Shown here one piece after another: positions 15,879 to 24,922 of a DNA stretch of 64,000 nt. The stretch is from CAVTOO01 sp963736355. Its GTDB lineage: Bacteria; Pseudomonadota; Alphaproteobacteria; Rhizobiales; Xanthobacteraceae. Position 1 is the stretch's first letter. Each line of letters opens with the position of its first letter. The notes beneath the pieces were generated by a model. The model had not been told where the DNA came from. It did no database searches and worked only from the letters and a program-made list of their open reading frames with translations. Position numbers and translations under genes: made by a program. Where the stretch lies: contig CAVTOO010000003.1 in assembly GCA_963736355.1 (NCBI GenBank), positions 78,711-142,710 on the forward strand, given 5' to 3'.

Positions 15879-16967
15879 TTACTGCTCCACCATCTCGACG
15901 CGGCGGTTCTGCGCCTGACCGTCTTCGGTGCGGTTGGTCGCGACCGGCGCGAGCGGACCGAGGCCGCGCGGCGTCATGCGCTTCGGATCCACGCGATACT
16001 GCGCGGCGAGCGCCTTGGCCACCGCATCGGCGCGGCGGTTCGACAGCGAGAGATTGTAATCGAGCGCACCTTTATTGTCGCTGTGGCCGATGATGAACAC
16101 GCGGGCCTGCGGATTGGCGGTGAAGAACTTCGCCATCTCGGCGAGCTGCGGCGCGGATTCCGGCTTGATGTCGGCCTTGTCGAAATCAAACTTGATGCCA
16201 TAGAACACCGCGCGCCCTTCAGCGGCGACCTTGTTACCGATATCGGCGGCGGAGACCACGACCATGCTGCGGTCCATGGTGCGCGGCTCGACGATCTCGA
16301 CCAGCACGCCGACGCGGTCCTTCGATGCATCGCCGAATAGGTGCCGAAGCCGGCCGCCGCGATTGAGGCCGGCATAGATCGCAACGTAGGTGTCGCCACC
16401 GGCTTCCGTCTTCTTGAACAGGGCGTAGCGCACGTCGGTGAGCGCCTCGAAGGCGGCATCGATCATCAGCTTGCGCAGTTGCTCGTAATTCGGGCCGGTG
16501 ACCTTGGCGGCGGGATCGTTCCAGGAATATTTCAGCGCCACGAACGCTTCGCCGCAGGCGTCCTCGCCCGAGCACTGGAACACCGGGGTGAAACCCTTGG
16601 CCGCGACCGCGTCGATATAATTGGTCGCCACTTCCAGCGACGAGCGCCCCGTCGGCGTCACGTAGATCGCGCGCGTGACCTTGCCCTGCGCGGTGACCAT
16701 CGACGAGAACTTCTTGTCGTTCGAATAGCTCGCGCCGTCGGCCTTTCCGGCGGGCAGCTTCAATTCGTCGAACGCCTTGATGGATTGCGCCAGCAGCACG
16801 CTGCCGCCATAGCGGCCGGTGAAAGGATGATCGGAGGCGCGCGGCAGATCGCGCGTCATCACGGCCTGCAAGGCCGGATCGAATTGCTGCTGCGCGAGTG
16901 CTGGCGTGGCGACAACGACAGCGGTCGCAACCGACGCGGCGGTCAAATACGAAGACGGAAATGTCAT
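15879..16967 (-). CDS. OmpA-family outer-membrane protein with DUF4892-like N-terminal region
   Basis: A 362-residue envelope protein. The signal peptide ends near residue 26 (ATPALA-QQQ). Residues ~40-215 resemble DUF4892 (DHPFTGRYGGS, RAIYVTPTGRSSLEVATNYI, GFTPVFQCSGEDACGEAFVA). The last ~120 residues are an OmpA/MotB peptidoglycan-binding domain: YGIKFDFDKADIKPES, VFIIGHSDNKGALDYNLSLS, RRADAVAKAL and QNRRVEMVEQ. It likely links the outer membrane to the wall. It resembles the OmpA-type protein at 40312, which carries the N-terminal module twice. The frame is intact. Confidence 0.9.
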   Translation of the reverse strand: MTFPSSYLTAASVATAVVVATPALAQQQFDPALQAVMTRDLPRASDHPFTGRYGGSVLLAQSIKAFDELKLPAGKADGASYSNDKKFSSMVTAQGKVTRAIYVTPTGRSSLEVATNYIDAVAAKGFTPVFQCSGEDACGEAFVALKYSWNDPAAKVTGPNYEQLRKLMIDAAFEALTDVRYALFKKTEAGGDTYVAIYAGLNRGGRLRHLFGDASKDRVGVLVEIVEPRTMDRSMVVVSAADIGNKVAAEGRAVFYGIKFDFDKADIKPESAPQLAEMAKFFTANPQARVFIIGHSDNKGALDYNLSLSNRRADAVAKALAAQYRVDPKRMTPRGLGPLAPVATNRTEDGQAQNRRVEMVEQ

Positions 16968-17021
16968 CAGAAATTCCCCAAGTTTTTGGACAACCCAAGG
17001 CGGGTTGTATGTTGGTCGCGT

Positions 17022-17459
17022 CTAAAGCAACCCAAGTTCACGCAGTTCCTTGCGCAGCGGCTCCGGCAGCGAGGCCGAGCCCTTTCCGTTCTTGGCGGTG
17101 TCGGGCGGCGCGTCCTTGGCGGCCAGATAGCGCCAGCCCTGAAACGCGCGCAGCGGGCGCGGCTCGACGCGGATGATCTTCGGTTCCATGACGATGCGGC
17201 AGCGGGAGATGCCGTCCTTGTCGCGGAACGGCTCGAGCGCGACGATCTTTTCGCGGCAGGCGATCTCGCCCTTGATGACCCAGTAGATCGAACCGCCGTC
17301 GAGAATCTCGGCGTCGCGCTTGGGCATCATGCGGGTGACGTGGACATGGCGGCGCGCCTGACCCTTGGCGGTGGACTGCTTGAGCCGCAGCTTCACCCGC
17401 TCCTCAAGATCCTTGATCGAATCCACGCCGACGCAAAGCTTGACGAGATGCAGGGGCAT
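17022..17459 (-). CDS. DUF1489 family protein
   Basis: A 145-residue cytoplasmic protein conserved in Alphaproteobacteria, of unknown function. Family features are clear: the start MPLHLVKLCVGVDSIKDLEE, the middle HVHVTRMMPKRDAEILDGGS IYWVIKG (broken here for length), CRIVMEPKIIRVEPRPLRAF and the conserved QGWRYL. It starts 14 bases after the stop of the upstream gene on the same strand, so the two are probably co-transcribed. Confidence 0.92.
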   Translation of the reverse strand: MPLHLVKLCVGVDSIKDLEERVKLRLKQSTAKGQARRHVHVTRMMPKRDAEILDGGSIYWVIKGEIACREKIVALEPFRDKDGISRCRIVMEPKIIRVEPRPLRAFQGWRYLAAKDAPPDTAKNGKGSASLPEPLRKELRELGLL

Positions 17460-17473
17460 GGGTGCGCGCGGGG

Positions 17474-18579
17474 CTATTCTTCTTCAGTCGCGGCAGGCGG
17501 CGGCACAAGCTGGACCGGCGGCGCCGAACTGGCCGCGGGCGGACGCTTGGCGGGCGCGGCACGCTTGGGCTGCGCCGGAGCATTCGATGCCGATTTCGGC
17601 GCGGGTGGCGGTGCGGCGGAGAACTGAGCGGGCGACGGAAGCTGCAGCGGGATCGACTGCTGATGCAAAGCGGCCGGCGGATAGGCGACGCTGCCCGGCA
17701 GCGGCGCGGCAGGAGCGGCTGCGACCGGCGCAGGCGCCGGGGCTGGTGCGGCTGCGGTGCCGGTGCAACTGCTGCAGCACGCGGCGGAGCCGCCGGCGGC
17801 TGTGTCACCGTGACAATCGGCGGCGGCTCGGACCCGCGACGCGGTTCCGGCGACGACATGATATCGACCTGAGGAATGGACGCGGACGTCGGAAACTCAA
17901 TGGTGGTCGGCCGGGGCGCAGCCGACACGGGCGCGGCGGCAGGCGGGGCCGACGCCATCTGCGGCGCGTCGCCCCAGGCATCGGCATAGCGAGCGACCAG
18001 CGTCTCGAATGCGCGGCCCGTCATGTTGGCGGAAATCTGCGACGTGTTGACGAGGTAGCGGTAAGTCTCGCACGCTTCCGGCGTGCAGCCCTCGCGCACG
18101 GTGAGCACCTGGGCCACGAGACCGTAGCGGTCACGCTCCAGCACGCGCCGCATCTGGCCAAGCTCGGGACCGGCCTGCGCGACGACGGCCGGCAGGCGCG
18201 AAATCTGGGCGGCGGTGTAGGACACCGCGGCTGCGGTCGAATTGGCGGAGGCAAACAGCGCCTTCTCGCAGACAGTCTCGACGCGTTCGCCGGCGAGACC
18301 ATCGAGGCAGGCGAGCGCGCTCTGCCCGACCGCCATACCCGGCACGGCCGACGCAGCAGCCGTCGCCGCAGGCTTGTCGCGCATCAGGGCCGCTGAGGCG
18401 ACGCCAAGCGCCAGAAGCGTGATGATAGCGAGCGCGCCATTGGCGAGCGACCGATCGGCCTTGAGGACGATCACAAAAAGAACGATCGCGACGATGACGG
18501 CAGCCGCCACCATCGCCCACATCCCAAGCGCGGGCGAAGCCCACATGGCCTCTATCCGTTCGAGCAAGGCTCCGCTCAT
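17474..18579 (-). CDS. Membrane-anchored Pro/Ala-rich protein, hypothetical, frameshifted
   Basis: About 368 residues. Two N-terminal transmembrane segments (MWAMVAAAVIVAIVLFVIVL, ALAIITLLALGVASAALM) are followed by a folded region with four cysteines (ALACLDGLAGERVETVCEKA, REGCTPEACETYRYLV) and a long Pro/Ala tail. The tail leaves frame near 17755. The other frame gives a coherent low-complexity tail ending LVPPPAATEEE at 17474. Similar proteins accompany DUF1489 in related genomes. Function unknown. It may be an envelope scaffold because of its two anchors and its extended proline-rich region. Confidence 0.7.
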
Positions 18580-18690
18580 GTGTCCCCTTCATTCCCCGCC
18601 ACGGCGCATATTCACCCCGCCCGACGCGATTCCGTGCGCATCAGGTCGTATCAAATGGACGCAATTGCGGCGGCGCTACGGAGTTGTGGA

Positions 18691-18897
18691 TCAGCTTTGA
18701 GTTTCGAGCTGACTTTCGCGCGCAACGCGCTCAAAGGCTTCCGCGACGTTCTTGATGCGGTACTGGCAATCGTCGCCATCCGTCGGCAGCTGTTTGATGA
18801 TCTCATAGAGGCCGCCGGCCGCAGGCCGCGCCACATTGCTCGCCGTAAAATAGACGTTCGTTCCGACCGGATATTTGTGGGTCAACGCTCTCTCCAT
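18691..18897 (-). CDS. Small hypothetical protein (up to 68 aa) of a rhizobial family
   Basis: Contains YPVGTNVYFTASNVARPAAG, then YEIIKQLPTDGDDCQYRIKN and ERVARESQL at the end. I recognise the pattern (VHF...NVARPAA.GxYEIVxQLP...QYRIK...ERVxxESQL) from many Bradyrhizobium and Rhodopseudomonas genomes. It looks like a small SH3-like beta barrel of unknown function. Either ATG 18897 (MERALTHK) or the TTG at 18885, which has GGAGAG just upstream, could be the start. An ORF extended to 19026 adds atypical sequence. Confidence 0.65.
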   Translation of the reverse strand: MERALTHKYPVGTNVYFTASNVARPAAGGLYEIIKQLPTDGDDCQYRIKNVAEAFERVARESQLETQS

Positions 18898-19110
18898 ACA
18901 CAACGCCCGCCAAGGCCAGCTGATGGTTTTGATCTTGAGGCTGGCACCTTGCCCCCAAGGGCGGTGCGTCTCTTTAGCATAGAGAGGTCGTTTTGGCCAG
19001 TGCCGAAACTGCCCGGCTATTGCCAATTCTTCTTTAAATTCAATGACAAAGCTCCATGAGCACGGTGCATGGAGGCCATTCTGCCCAATTTCCGGGCCGA
19101 CCCGGCCTCC

Positions 19111-19761
19111 CTACACCTCGAACTTTTCGATGACCCAGCTTTCCGCCTTCGCGCCCTCGGTCCACTCCCGCCAGGCCGGCAGCGCCGTGACGGCGTCCAT
19201 ATAGGCACGGGTCGCGGGCGTGACGTCGATGGCGTAGCTGAGGAACCGGGAGACGACCGGGGCATACATTGCGTCCGCCGCCGTGAAGGCGCCGAACAGG
19301 AACGGCCCCGCCTGCCCATAGCGGTCGCGGCAATCGGCCCAGATCTGCTGGACGCGGGCGATATCGGCCACCGCCTGCTCGGACAGATCGCGCTTCGCCG
19401 GCTTGCGCCGCACATTCATGCCGCACTCGGAGCGCAGCCCCTGGAAGCTCGAATGCATCTCCGCCGACACCGAACGCGCCAGCGCGCGCGCCGCCGCATC
19501 CTGCGGCCAGAGTTTCTTCTCCGGGAATTTCTCGTTGAGATATTCGATGATGGCGAGCGAGTCCCATACCGTCACGCCGCCGTCGATCAGACATGGCACC
19601 TTGCCGGACGGCGTGTGCTTCAGGATTTCCTCGCGACCACCCGGCACATAAAGCGAGACGACGACTTCCGAGAACGCAATTCCCGCGCCCTTCATGGCAA
19701 ACCACGGCCGCATCGACCACGACGAATAATTCTTGTTTCCGATCACCAGCGTCAGCGACAT
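19111..19761 (-). CDS. Glutathione S-transferase family protein
   Basis: A 216-residue two-domain GST. The thioredoxin-like N-domain begins MSLTLVIGNKNYSSWSMRPW, with SSWS near the catalytic position, then GKVPCLIDGGVTVWDSLAII, where the cis-Pro and the Asp-Ser glutathione-binding pair are visible. The all-helical C-domain includes the FLFGAFTAADAMYAPVVSRF N-capping box. The S-S-W-S-x-R-P-W start matches a subgroup common in rhizobia, possibly maleylacetoacetate isomerase-like or detoxifying. The ATG at 19761 is preferred over 19794. It stands alone. Confidence 0.92.
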   Translation of the reverse strand: MSLTLVIGNKNYSSWSMRPWFAMKGAGIAFSEVVVSLYVPGGREEILKHTPSGKVPCLIDGGVTVWDSLAIIEYLNEKFPEKKLWPQDAAARALARSVSAEMHSSFQGLRSECGMNVRRKPAKRDLSEQAVADIARVQQIWADCRDRYGQAGPFLFGAFTAADAMYAPVVSRFLSYAIDVTPATRAYMDAVTALPAWREWTEGAKAESWVIEKFEV

Positions 19762-19867
19762 TTTCACACTCCGAATTTTCGCCCAATGTCTCAAGTCACA
19801 GCCGCGGATGCAAGACGGCGCGATTGCGGCAGGTGCAGGGGCATGGCACCCTCACCTTACGATTCTT

Positions 19868-19922
19868 GTTTGACGCGTTTTCTTCACGCGAACCGGTGCC
19901 CACTTCGCTTGAAAACGCTATG
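19868..19922. repeat. Dispersed palindromic element, family A copy 2
   Basis: TTTGACGCGTTTTC at the left and TTGAAAACGCTA at the right, with an inner imperfect inverted repeat TTCACGCGAA / TTCGCTTGAA. It lies just upstream of the DUF599 gene. Confidence 0.75.
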
Positions 19923-19937
19923 GGGGCGTTTTGCACC

Positions 19938-20615
19938 ATGCAGTATTTCAGCACCCCGGACATTGTCGCGATCAGCTTCTACGCGCTCGCATGGACGGCT
20001 TACGCGATCGCGATGGAGTCGCAGTACGGCGCCGGCAGCCTGAATTCGCGCATGAACGGCTACCGTGAAATCTGGATGACACGGCTCCTGGAGCGCGACG
20101 TCCGCATCGTCGATACGCAGATCATGGGATCGCTGCAGAACGGCACGGCGTTCTTCGCCTCGACCACGCTGATCGCCGTCGGCGGCACGCTGACGCTGTT
20201 GCGCTCGCCCGACGAACTGCTGGCGATGGTCTCGGCCCTGCAGGGCGGCCAGGTGCCGGCCCGCACGCTGTGGGAGATCAAGACGGTCGGGCTGACGCTG
20301 ATCTTCGTCTACGCCTTCTTCAAGTTCGCCTGGTCCTACCGGCTGTTCAACTACGTGGCCATCATGATCGGCGGCATGCCGCCGCATACGGAAATGGACA
20401 CACCGGCGGCCAAGGATCATGCGCTGCGCACGGCGCGGCTGTTCCAGTCGGCCGGACGGCATTTCAACCGCGGCCAGCGCGGCTTCTTCTTCGCGCTCGG
20501 CTATCTCGGCTGGTTCGTCAGCCCGTGGCTGTTGATGTCGACGACCGCGGCCGTGGTGATCGTGATGTGGCGGCGGCAATTTGCGTCGGCGGCGTCGAAG
20601 GCGCTCAGCGATTAG
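19938..20615 (+). CDS. DUF599 family membrane protein
   Basis: A 225-residue inner-membrane protein conserved in Proteobacteria. Segments: IVAISFYALAWTAYAIAM, NGTAFFASTTLIAVGGTLTL, WEIKTVGLTLIFVYAFFKFA and the C-terminal GFFFALGYLGWFVSPWLLMS with an adjacent helix. Family marks include FFASTxxxxxGG, the FAWSYRLFNY loop and RGFFFALGYLGW. The function is unknown. ATG 19938 follows the palindromic element directly, and the gene precedes DUF3253 by 18 bases, so they form a likely pair. Confidence 0.9.
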   Translation: MQYFSTPDIVAISFYALAWTAYAIAMESQYGAGSLNSRMNGYREIWMTRLLERDVRIVDTQIMGSLQNGTAFFASTTLIAVGGTLTLLRSPDELLAMVSALQGGQVPARTLWEIKTVGLTLIFVYAFFKFAWSYRLFNYVAIMIGGMPPHTEMDTPAAKDHALRTARLFQSAGRHFNRGQRGFFFALGYLGWFVSPWLLMSTTAAVVIVMWRRQFASAASKALSD

Positions 20616-20633
20616 CTTGCGGGCTTCTCCTGC

Positions 20634-20930
20634 ATGCGTCATGGCATGGGCATGACGCCCTCCGATTCGCATCCCCTCCTCGATCCGCAAAAACTGCAGG
20701 CCGCGATCCTCGACGCGCTGACGCGTGCCGGCGAGCAGAAAACGCTGAGCGCCACTGAAATTGCCCATGGCGCCGGCGGCGACAACTGGCACGACCTGCT
20801 GCACCCGATCCGCCGCGCGGCGGTGACGCTGGCGCTGGCCGGGCGGCTCGTGATCTATCGCAAGGGCAAGCCGGTCGACCCCGAAGACTTCAAGGGCGTG
20901 TACCGGCTGGGATTGCCGCGGCAGGACTGA
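20634..20930 (+). CDS. DUF3253 family protein
   Basis: A short (92-98 residue) helical protein with the DUF3253 plan: LQAAILDALTRAGEQKTLSA, TEIAHGAGGDNWHDLLHPIR, VTLALAGRLVIYRKGKPVDP and the end DFKGVYRLGL. This has the look of a winged-helix fold. MTPSDSH at 20652 may be the start rather than 20634. It follows the DUF599 gene by 18 bases and is followed by a hairpin terminator. Confidence 0.88.
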   Translation: MRHGMGMTPSDSHPLLDPQKLQAAILDALTRAGEQKTLSATEIAHGAGGDNWHDLLHPIRRAAVTLALAGRLVIYRKGKPVDPEDFKGVYRLGLPRQD

Positions 20931-20948
20931 GCGCGAATTAGAGCCTTT

Positions 20949-20986
20949 CCGGCTTTGATGGAATCAAAGCCGGGCTCCAGCTTTTT
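20949..20986 (+). terminator. Rho-independent terminator after DUF3253
   Basis: Stem CCGGCTTTGAT with ATCAAAGCCGG around a three-base loop, followed by GGCTCCAGCTTTTTG. The stem resembles the terminator at 1486 and, like it, sits next to a family A palindrome. Confidence 0.75.
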
Positions 20987-20988
20987 GT

Positions 20989-21042
20989 TTTGACGCGTTT
21001 TCTTCACGCGAACCGGTACCCACTTCGCTCGAAAACGCTCTA
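20989..21042. repeat. Dispersed palindromic element, family A copy 3
   Basis: Same arms as copy 2 with an ACCGGTACCCAC centre. Its right end GAAAACGCTCTA supplies, on the minus strand, the stop codon of the YdcF-like gene (21040-21042). Confidence 0.75.
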
Positions 21043-21834
21043 GGGCCGCGGCAGCAACTCCGCGCTGCGCCCGCTCAGGCGATAGGCGATCAGCCCGATC
21101 CATTCATGCATCGCGGTATCCGTGCGCGCGAGACCCGCGCTGACCGACGCAAACGGCGTGACCGCATCGATCCAGCCGCGCGTGCGGAAATCGACCGGAT
21201 AGGCCTCGACCGCAAATCCTGCATGACGAAACACGGCAATCGCGCGCGGCATGTGATGGGCCGACGTCACCAGCAGCCAGCGCTCGCCGGGGGCAGGTTT
21301 GACGAGATCGCGCGTGAAGATCGCGTTCTCATCGGTGGTGCGCGAGCGATCCTCCAGCACGATCCGCGACGATGCGATGCCGAAACTTTCGAACAGCGCC
21401 CTGGCGACACTCGCTTCGCTCGCGCTGACATCGAAGAGATTGTTGTTGCCGCCGGTAAAGACGATGCGCGCCTGCGGGAAACGCCGCGCCAGATCGGCGA
21501 CGACCGTCATGCGCTCGGCCGCGGCGTTCAGTTCGACACTGCGCCGCGCGGCGGAGACATCCGGGCTGATCGCCCCGCCGAGCACGATGATGCCGGACGG
21601 CGGACCACCCCGCTCCTGCCATGGCGGGAAACGCTCGGACAATGGCAGCATCAACGCATCGCCGACCGGACCCAAGCCGCACAGCGCGAACAGTGCCACG
21701 CTCAATGCCAGAAAGCCCGTGGCCAACCGGCGGCAGCGCGTCATCAACAGGAGAAGGCCGACAACGCCGATCAAACCGATGGCGTTCGAAGGCGTCGCCA
21801 GAAAGCCGAGAACCTTGGAGAGCGCAAAGAACAT
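21040..21834 (-). CDS. YdcF/ElyC-family (DUF218) protein
   Basis: About 264 residues from MFFALSKVLGFLATPSN. Two N-terminal transmembrane helices (AIGLIGVVGLLLLMTRC and TGFLALSVALFALCGLG) are followed by the DUF218 domain: GIIVLGGAISPDVSAARRSV, NAAAERMTVVADLARRFPQA, IVFTGGNNN, EDRSRTTDENAIFTRDLV and WLLVTSAHHMPRAIAVFRHA. ElyC-like members act in envelope and peptidoglycan/lipid carrier homeostasis. The stop codon lies within a palindromic repeat, so the C-terminus may have been trimmed or extended by its insertion. Confidence 0.9.
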   Translation of the reverse strand: MFFALSKVLGFLATPSNAIGLIGVVGLLLLMTRCRRLATGFLALSVALFALCGLGPVGDALMLPLSERFPPWQERGGPPSGIIVLGGAISPDVSAARRSVELNAAAERMTVVADLARRFPQARIVFTGGNNNLFDVSASEASVARALFESFGIASSRIVLEDRSRTTDENAIFTRDLVKPAPGERWLLVTSAHHMPRAIAVFRHAGFAVEAYPVDFRTRGWIDAVTPFASVSAGLARTDTAMHEWIGLIAYRLSGRSAELLPRP

Positions 21835-21863
21835 TGAAAAGGGTCTAGTCCCGATGGAAGGGG

Positions 21864-22683
21864 CTAGTCCCACTTCGGCGCGAAGGCCGGGCTGACGAGA
21901 CGGCCGCTCGCGCTGCCGAGCGCGAAGATCTGCTTCATCTCCTCGTCCGACAATTCGAAATCGAAGACCGCGATGTTCTCGCTCAGGCGTTCGACGCGCG
22001 AGGTGCGCGGGATCGCCGGCACGCCCTGCTGCACCAGCCAGCGCAACGACACCTGCGCCGCGCTCTTGCCGTGCGCGGCACCGATGCGCGCCAGCACACC
22101 TTCCTCGCCGACCGCGCCACGGGCGATCGGGCTATAGGCGATCATCGCCATGTTGAGACGCTTGCACGCCGCCAGCACTTTCGACTGGTCAAGCAGCGCG
22201 TGATACTCGACCTGATTGCAGACGATCGGCTCGGGGCTCAGCTTCACCGCCTGCTCCATCAGATCGATGGTGAAGTTCGACACGCCGATGTGGCGCGCCA
22301 ACCCGGCCTGCTTGATGTGCGCCAGCGCGCCGATGGTCTCGGCCAGCGGGATCGTCGCATTCGGCCAGTGAATGAGCAGAAGATCGACCTCTGAGAGCTT
22401 CATCTTGGTGAGGCTCTCCTTGGCGGAGCGGATCAGATCGCGCGATGCGAGATTGGTGGTCCAGACCTTGGTGGTGACGAACACCTCGTTGCGCGGCACG
22501 CGCGAGTGACGCAAGCCCCTCGCCGACCTCGGCCTCGTTCTCATAACCCTGCGCGGTGTCGATGTGGCGGTAGCCGAGACGAAGCGCCTGATCGACGATG
22601 CGAACGCAGGCGCTGCCCTTCTGAAGCCAGGTGCCAAGACCGATCAGCGGGATGCGCGCACCCTGGGAGTCGATGACTTGCAT
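21864..22683 (-). CDS. Aldo/keto reductase, frameshifted
   Basis: NADPH-dependent reductase of the AKR5 type (2,5-diketo-gluconate reductase-like), about 273 residues. The N-terminal frame gives MQVIDSQGARIPLIGLGTWL and YRHIDTAQGYENEAEVGEGL, with the catalytic Asp and Tyr. The second frame gives EVFVTTKVWTTNL, with the catalytic Lys, the VDLLLIHWPN motif, the GVSNF segment and the C-terminal AIPRTSRVERLSEN cofactor loop. One extra T near 22514 separates them. It is only about 30 bases from the YdcF start on the same strand. Confidence 0.9.
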
Positions 22684-22790
22684 GGGGGTGTTCCGACAGT
22701 TGCGGGGATATGGGAATACAGAAGCGTAATCGGAAACGACTACGGCCGCTACGCCCTAATTTTCACAGGAACACTGCGGTCCGGATTGAA

Positions 22791-23105
22791 TCAGGCGGTC
22801 TTCAGCGCCTCGAAAGCGAGTTTCGGCTCGCGGGCGATCAACAACAGCAAGGCGCGGGCGGGACCGCGCGGCGCGCGCTTGCCCTGCTCCCAATTGCGGA
22901 TGGTATCGACCGGCAGGCCGAGCCGCGACGCGAATTCGGACTGCGTCAGGCCAAGCCGCGTGCGCAGATCGCGCACTTGCGGTTCGCTGAGCGACGCCTG
23001 CGGCAAGTCCGGCACCAGCGGCGCCTCGTGCCCGTCGCGAATTTCGACAACACGCCCGTCCGCTTTCAGTCGCAGCCGCATCGCTCGCATCCCCTGAGCT
23101 GGCAA
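22791..23105 (-). CDS. XRE-type helix-turn-helix regulator
   Basis: About 96-104 residues. The N-terminus is a short strand region (MRLRLKADGRVVEIRDGHEA). Residues ~40-100 hold a lambda-repressor-like HTH: VRDLRTRLGLTQSEFASRLG, LPVDTIRNWEQGKRAPRGPA and ALLLLIAREPKLAFEAL. This is the HigA/YiaG-like plan, which often occurs as an antitoxin. No toxin gene is visible on either side (the flanks are a repeat and the reductase), so it is an orphan regulator here. Confidence 0.85.
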   Translation of the reverse strand: MPAQGMRAMRLRLKADGRVVEIRDGHEAPLVPDLPQASLSEPQVRDLRTRLGLTQSEFASRLGLPVDTIRNWEQGKRAPRGPARALLLLIAREPKLAFEALKTA

Positions 23106-23180
23106 AATCGTCCAGCGAACGATGGGGCGATTATGGTTAATGCCGGGTTAAGGCGCGGCGTAGGCCAATGGGCTAGGCCG

Positions 23181-23284
23181 CCTCCTCGTGGTGAGGAGGC
23201 TGCAAAGCAGCCGTCTCGAACCATGAGGCCGATACGTCACCTCATCCTTCGAGACGCGCCTTTCAGGCGCTCCTCAGGATGAGG
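23181..23284. repeat. Dispersed hairpin repeat, family B copy 2 (two units)
   Basis: Two hairpins: one about 23181-23227 with interior GCTGCAAAGCAGC, one 23240-23284 with CCTCATCCTTCGAGACGCGC at the left and CAGGATGAGG at the right. It lies just past the mgtE stop. Confidence 0.8.
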
Positions 23285-23294
23285 GTCATCAGCA

Positions 23295-24695
23295 TCACTT
23301 CAACCCGAACCACAGCGTGGCGATGCCGAGGAAGCACGAATAGCCGACGACGTCGGTGATGGCGGTGACGAAAGTGCCCGACGCCAGCGCCGGATCGACC
23401 TTGAGCTTGTTCATGATCAGCGGCACGAGCACGCCGCCGAGGCCGGCCACGGTCAGGTTGCAGATGATGGCCAGACCGAACACGTAGCCGAGGCGCGGGT
23501 TGCCGAACCACAGCGCGGCCGCGGTGCCGGTGATGATGGCGAAACCGAAACCATTGACGAGACCGACCATCATCTCGCGCGTGACCACGCGGCGCGCATT
23601 GCTGCTGGTGAGTTCGCGCGTCGCCAGCGCCCTCACCGCGACCGTCATCGCTTGTGTCGCGGCATTGCCGCCCTGACTGGCAACAACCGGCGCCAGGATG
23701 GCCAGCACCACCATCTGCTCGAGTTGCACCTCGAACCGGCTGAGCACGAAGGCGGCCACGAAGGCGGTGGCGAGATTGACCAGCAGCCAGGTGAAGCGGC
23801 CGCGCGCGACGGTCCACACCGTATCGGAGAGTTCTTCGTCGCTGGTGACACCGCCGAGCTGGCGAAGATCTTCTTCCGCCTCCTCCTCGATGACGTCGAC
23901 GACGTCGTCGATGGTGACGACGCCGACCAGACGATCATCGCCATCGACCACAGGCGCCGCGACGAGATTGTACTTCTCGAACAGGCGGGCGACTTCTTCC
24001 TGATCGTCGGTCGCGAGAATCCGGCGGCGGTCTTCCTCGACCAGCGTCATGATCTCGACCGGCCGCTGCGAGCGCATCATGCGATCGAGCGAAATGGTGC
24101 CGCGCAATTTGCCGTCGGGCTCGATGGCGTAGAGCTCGAAGAAACGATCCGGCAGGTCGGTGGATTCGCGCAGGTAATCGATGGTGCGGCCCACGGTCCA
24201 ATCCGGCGGCACGGCGATGAAATCCGTCTGCATGCGCCGCCCGGCGGAATTTTCCGGGTAGTCGAGGCCGCGCGCGATGATGTCGCGTTCCTGCGGCGGC
24301 AGCTTGTCGAGAATTTCGTCCTGATTTTCCTCGGGCAGATCTTCCAGCAGCGCGACCGCGTCGTCGGATTCAAGTTCGCGCACACCCTCGGCGACGGTCT
24401 GCGGCGGCAGATCTTCCAAAAGCTCGTCGCGGACGGAGTCGTCGACCTCGGTCAGCGCCGAGAAGTGGAAGGTGTCGCCGGCCAGTTCGACGAGGCGCGG
24501 GCGCAGGTCGGCCTCAAGCGCCTCGATCAGATCGCCGATATCGGCCTCGTGCAGATCGGTCAGCAGGTCGCGGATAAAGGCGGCGTCGCCGGCCTCGATG
24601 GCCTCGACCACCCGCTCCAGGAATTCCGGGCGAATCCGGTCGTCGTCGTCGCGCATGGCCTCAGCCGGCAATTCTGCCTGAATCTGCTCGGTCAT
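23295..24695 (-). CDS. mgtE: Magnesium transporter MgtE
   Basis: Homodimeric Mg2+ channel of 466 residues, the normal size. Domains in order: an acidic MgtE N-domain (~25-130, DLLTDLHEADIGDLIEALEA, ALLEDLPEENQDEILDKLPP), two CBS domains (~135-255, TVGRTIDYLRES, YNLVAAPVVDGDDRLVGVVT, IDDVVDVIEEEAEED), and five transmembrane helices. The pore-helix signature QGGNAATQAMTVAVRALA is present. The N and CBS domains sense cytosolic Mg2+ and gate the pore. The start MTEQIQAEL (24695) is preferred. It is divergent from the MgtC-like gene at 24923, which suits joint magnesium control. I see no Mg2+ riboswitch in the 227-base gap. Confidence 0.96.
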   Translation of the reverse strand: MTEQIQAELPAEAMRDDDDRIRPEFLERVVEAIEAGDAAFIRDLLTDLHEADIGDLIEALEADLRPRLVELAGDTFHFSALTEVDDSVRDELLEDLPPQTVAEGVRELESDDAVALLEDLPEENQDEILDKLPPQERDIIARGLDYPENSAGRRMQTDFIAVPPDWTVGRTIDYLRESTDLPDRFFELYAIEPDGKLRGTISLDRMMRSQRPVEIMTLVEEDRRRILATDDQEEVARLFEKYNLVAAPVVDGDDRLVGVVTIDDVVDVIEEEAEEDLRQLGGVTSDEELSDTVWTVARGRFTWLLVNLATAFVAAFVLSRFEVQLEQMVVLAILAPVVASQGGNAATQAMTVAVRALATRELTSSNARRVVTREMMVGLVNGFGFAIITGTAAALWFGNPRLGYVFGLAIICNLTVAGLGGVLVPLIMNKLKVDPALASGTFVTAITDVVGYSCFLGIATLWFGLK

Positions 24696-24922
24696 GCCGC
24701 GCCTCAAACTGTTTAAAAATGCAGATGGACGCCGACTGACGCGCCACTGTGGGCTTAGCCAATTCCGGAGCGCCAGCGCAATGCCAAAAGACGATCATCA
24801 TCAAGAAGACGTCACTGTCCCTGTCGCGGCAGCATCGACGCCAGATCTTCATACGGCCCTGGTGCGGCACCTCGCCGCTCTCGCCCGCCGGAACCCTGGC
24901 GGCCCCGGGGCGTTTCGTTGCC

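Noticed and set aside
16341..17627. A 428-codon open frame on the plus strand
   Set aside because: Antisense to the OmpA-family and DUF1489 genes, whose families are clear.
22791..23105. HTH protein as the antitoxin of a toxin-antitoxin pair
   Set aside because: It is HigA-like, but no toxin-sized gene lies on either side.
24696..24922. A Mg2+ riboswitch in the mgtE-mgtC intergenic region
   Set aside because: I looked for ykoK-like conserved elements and saw none.
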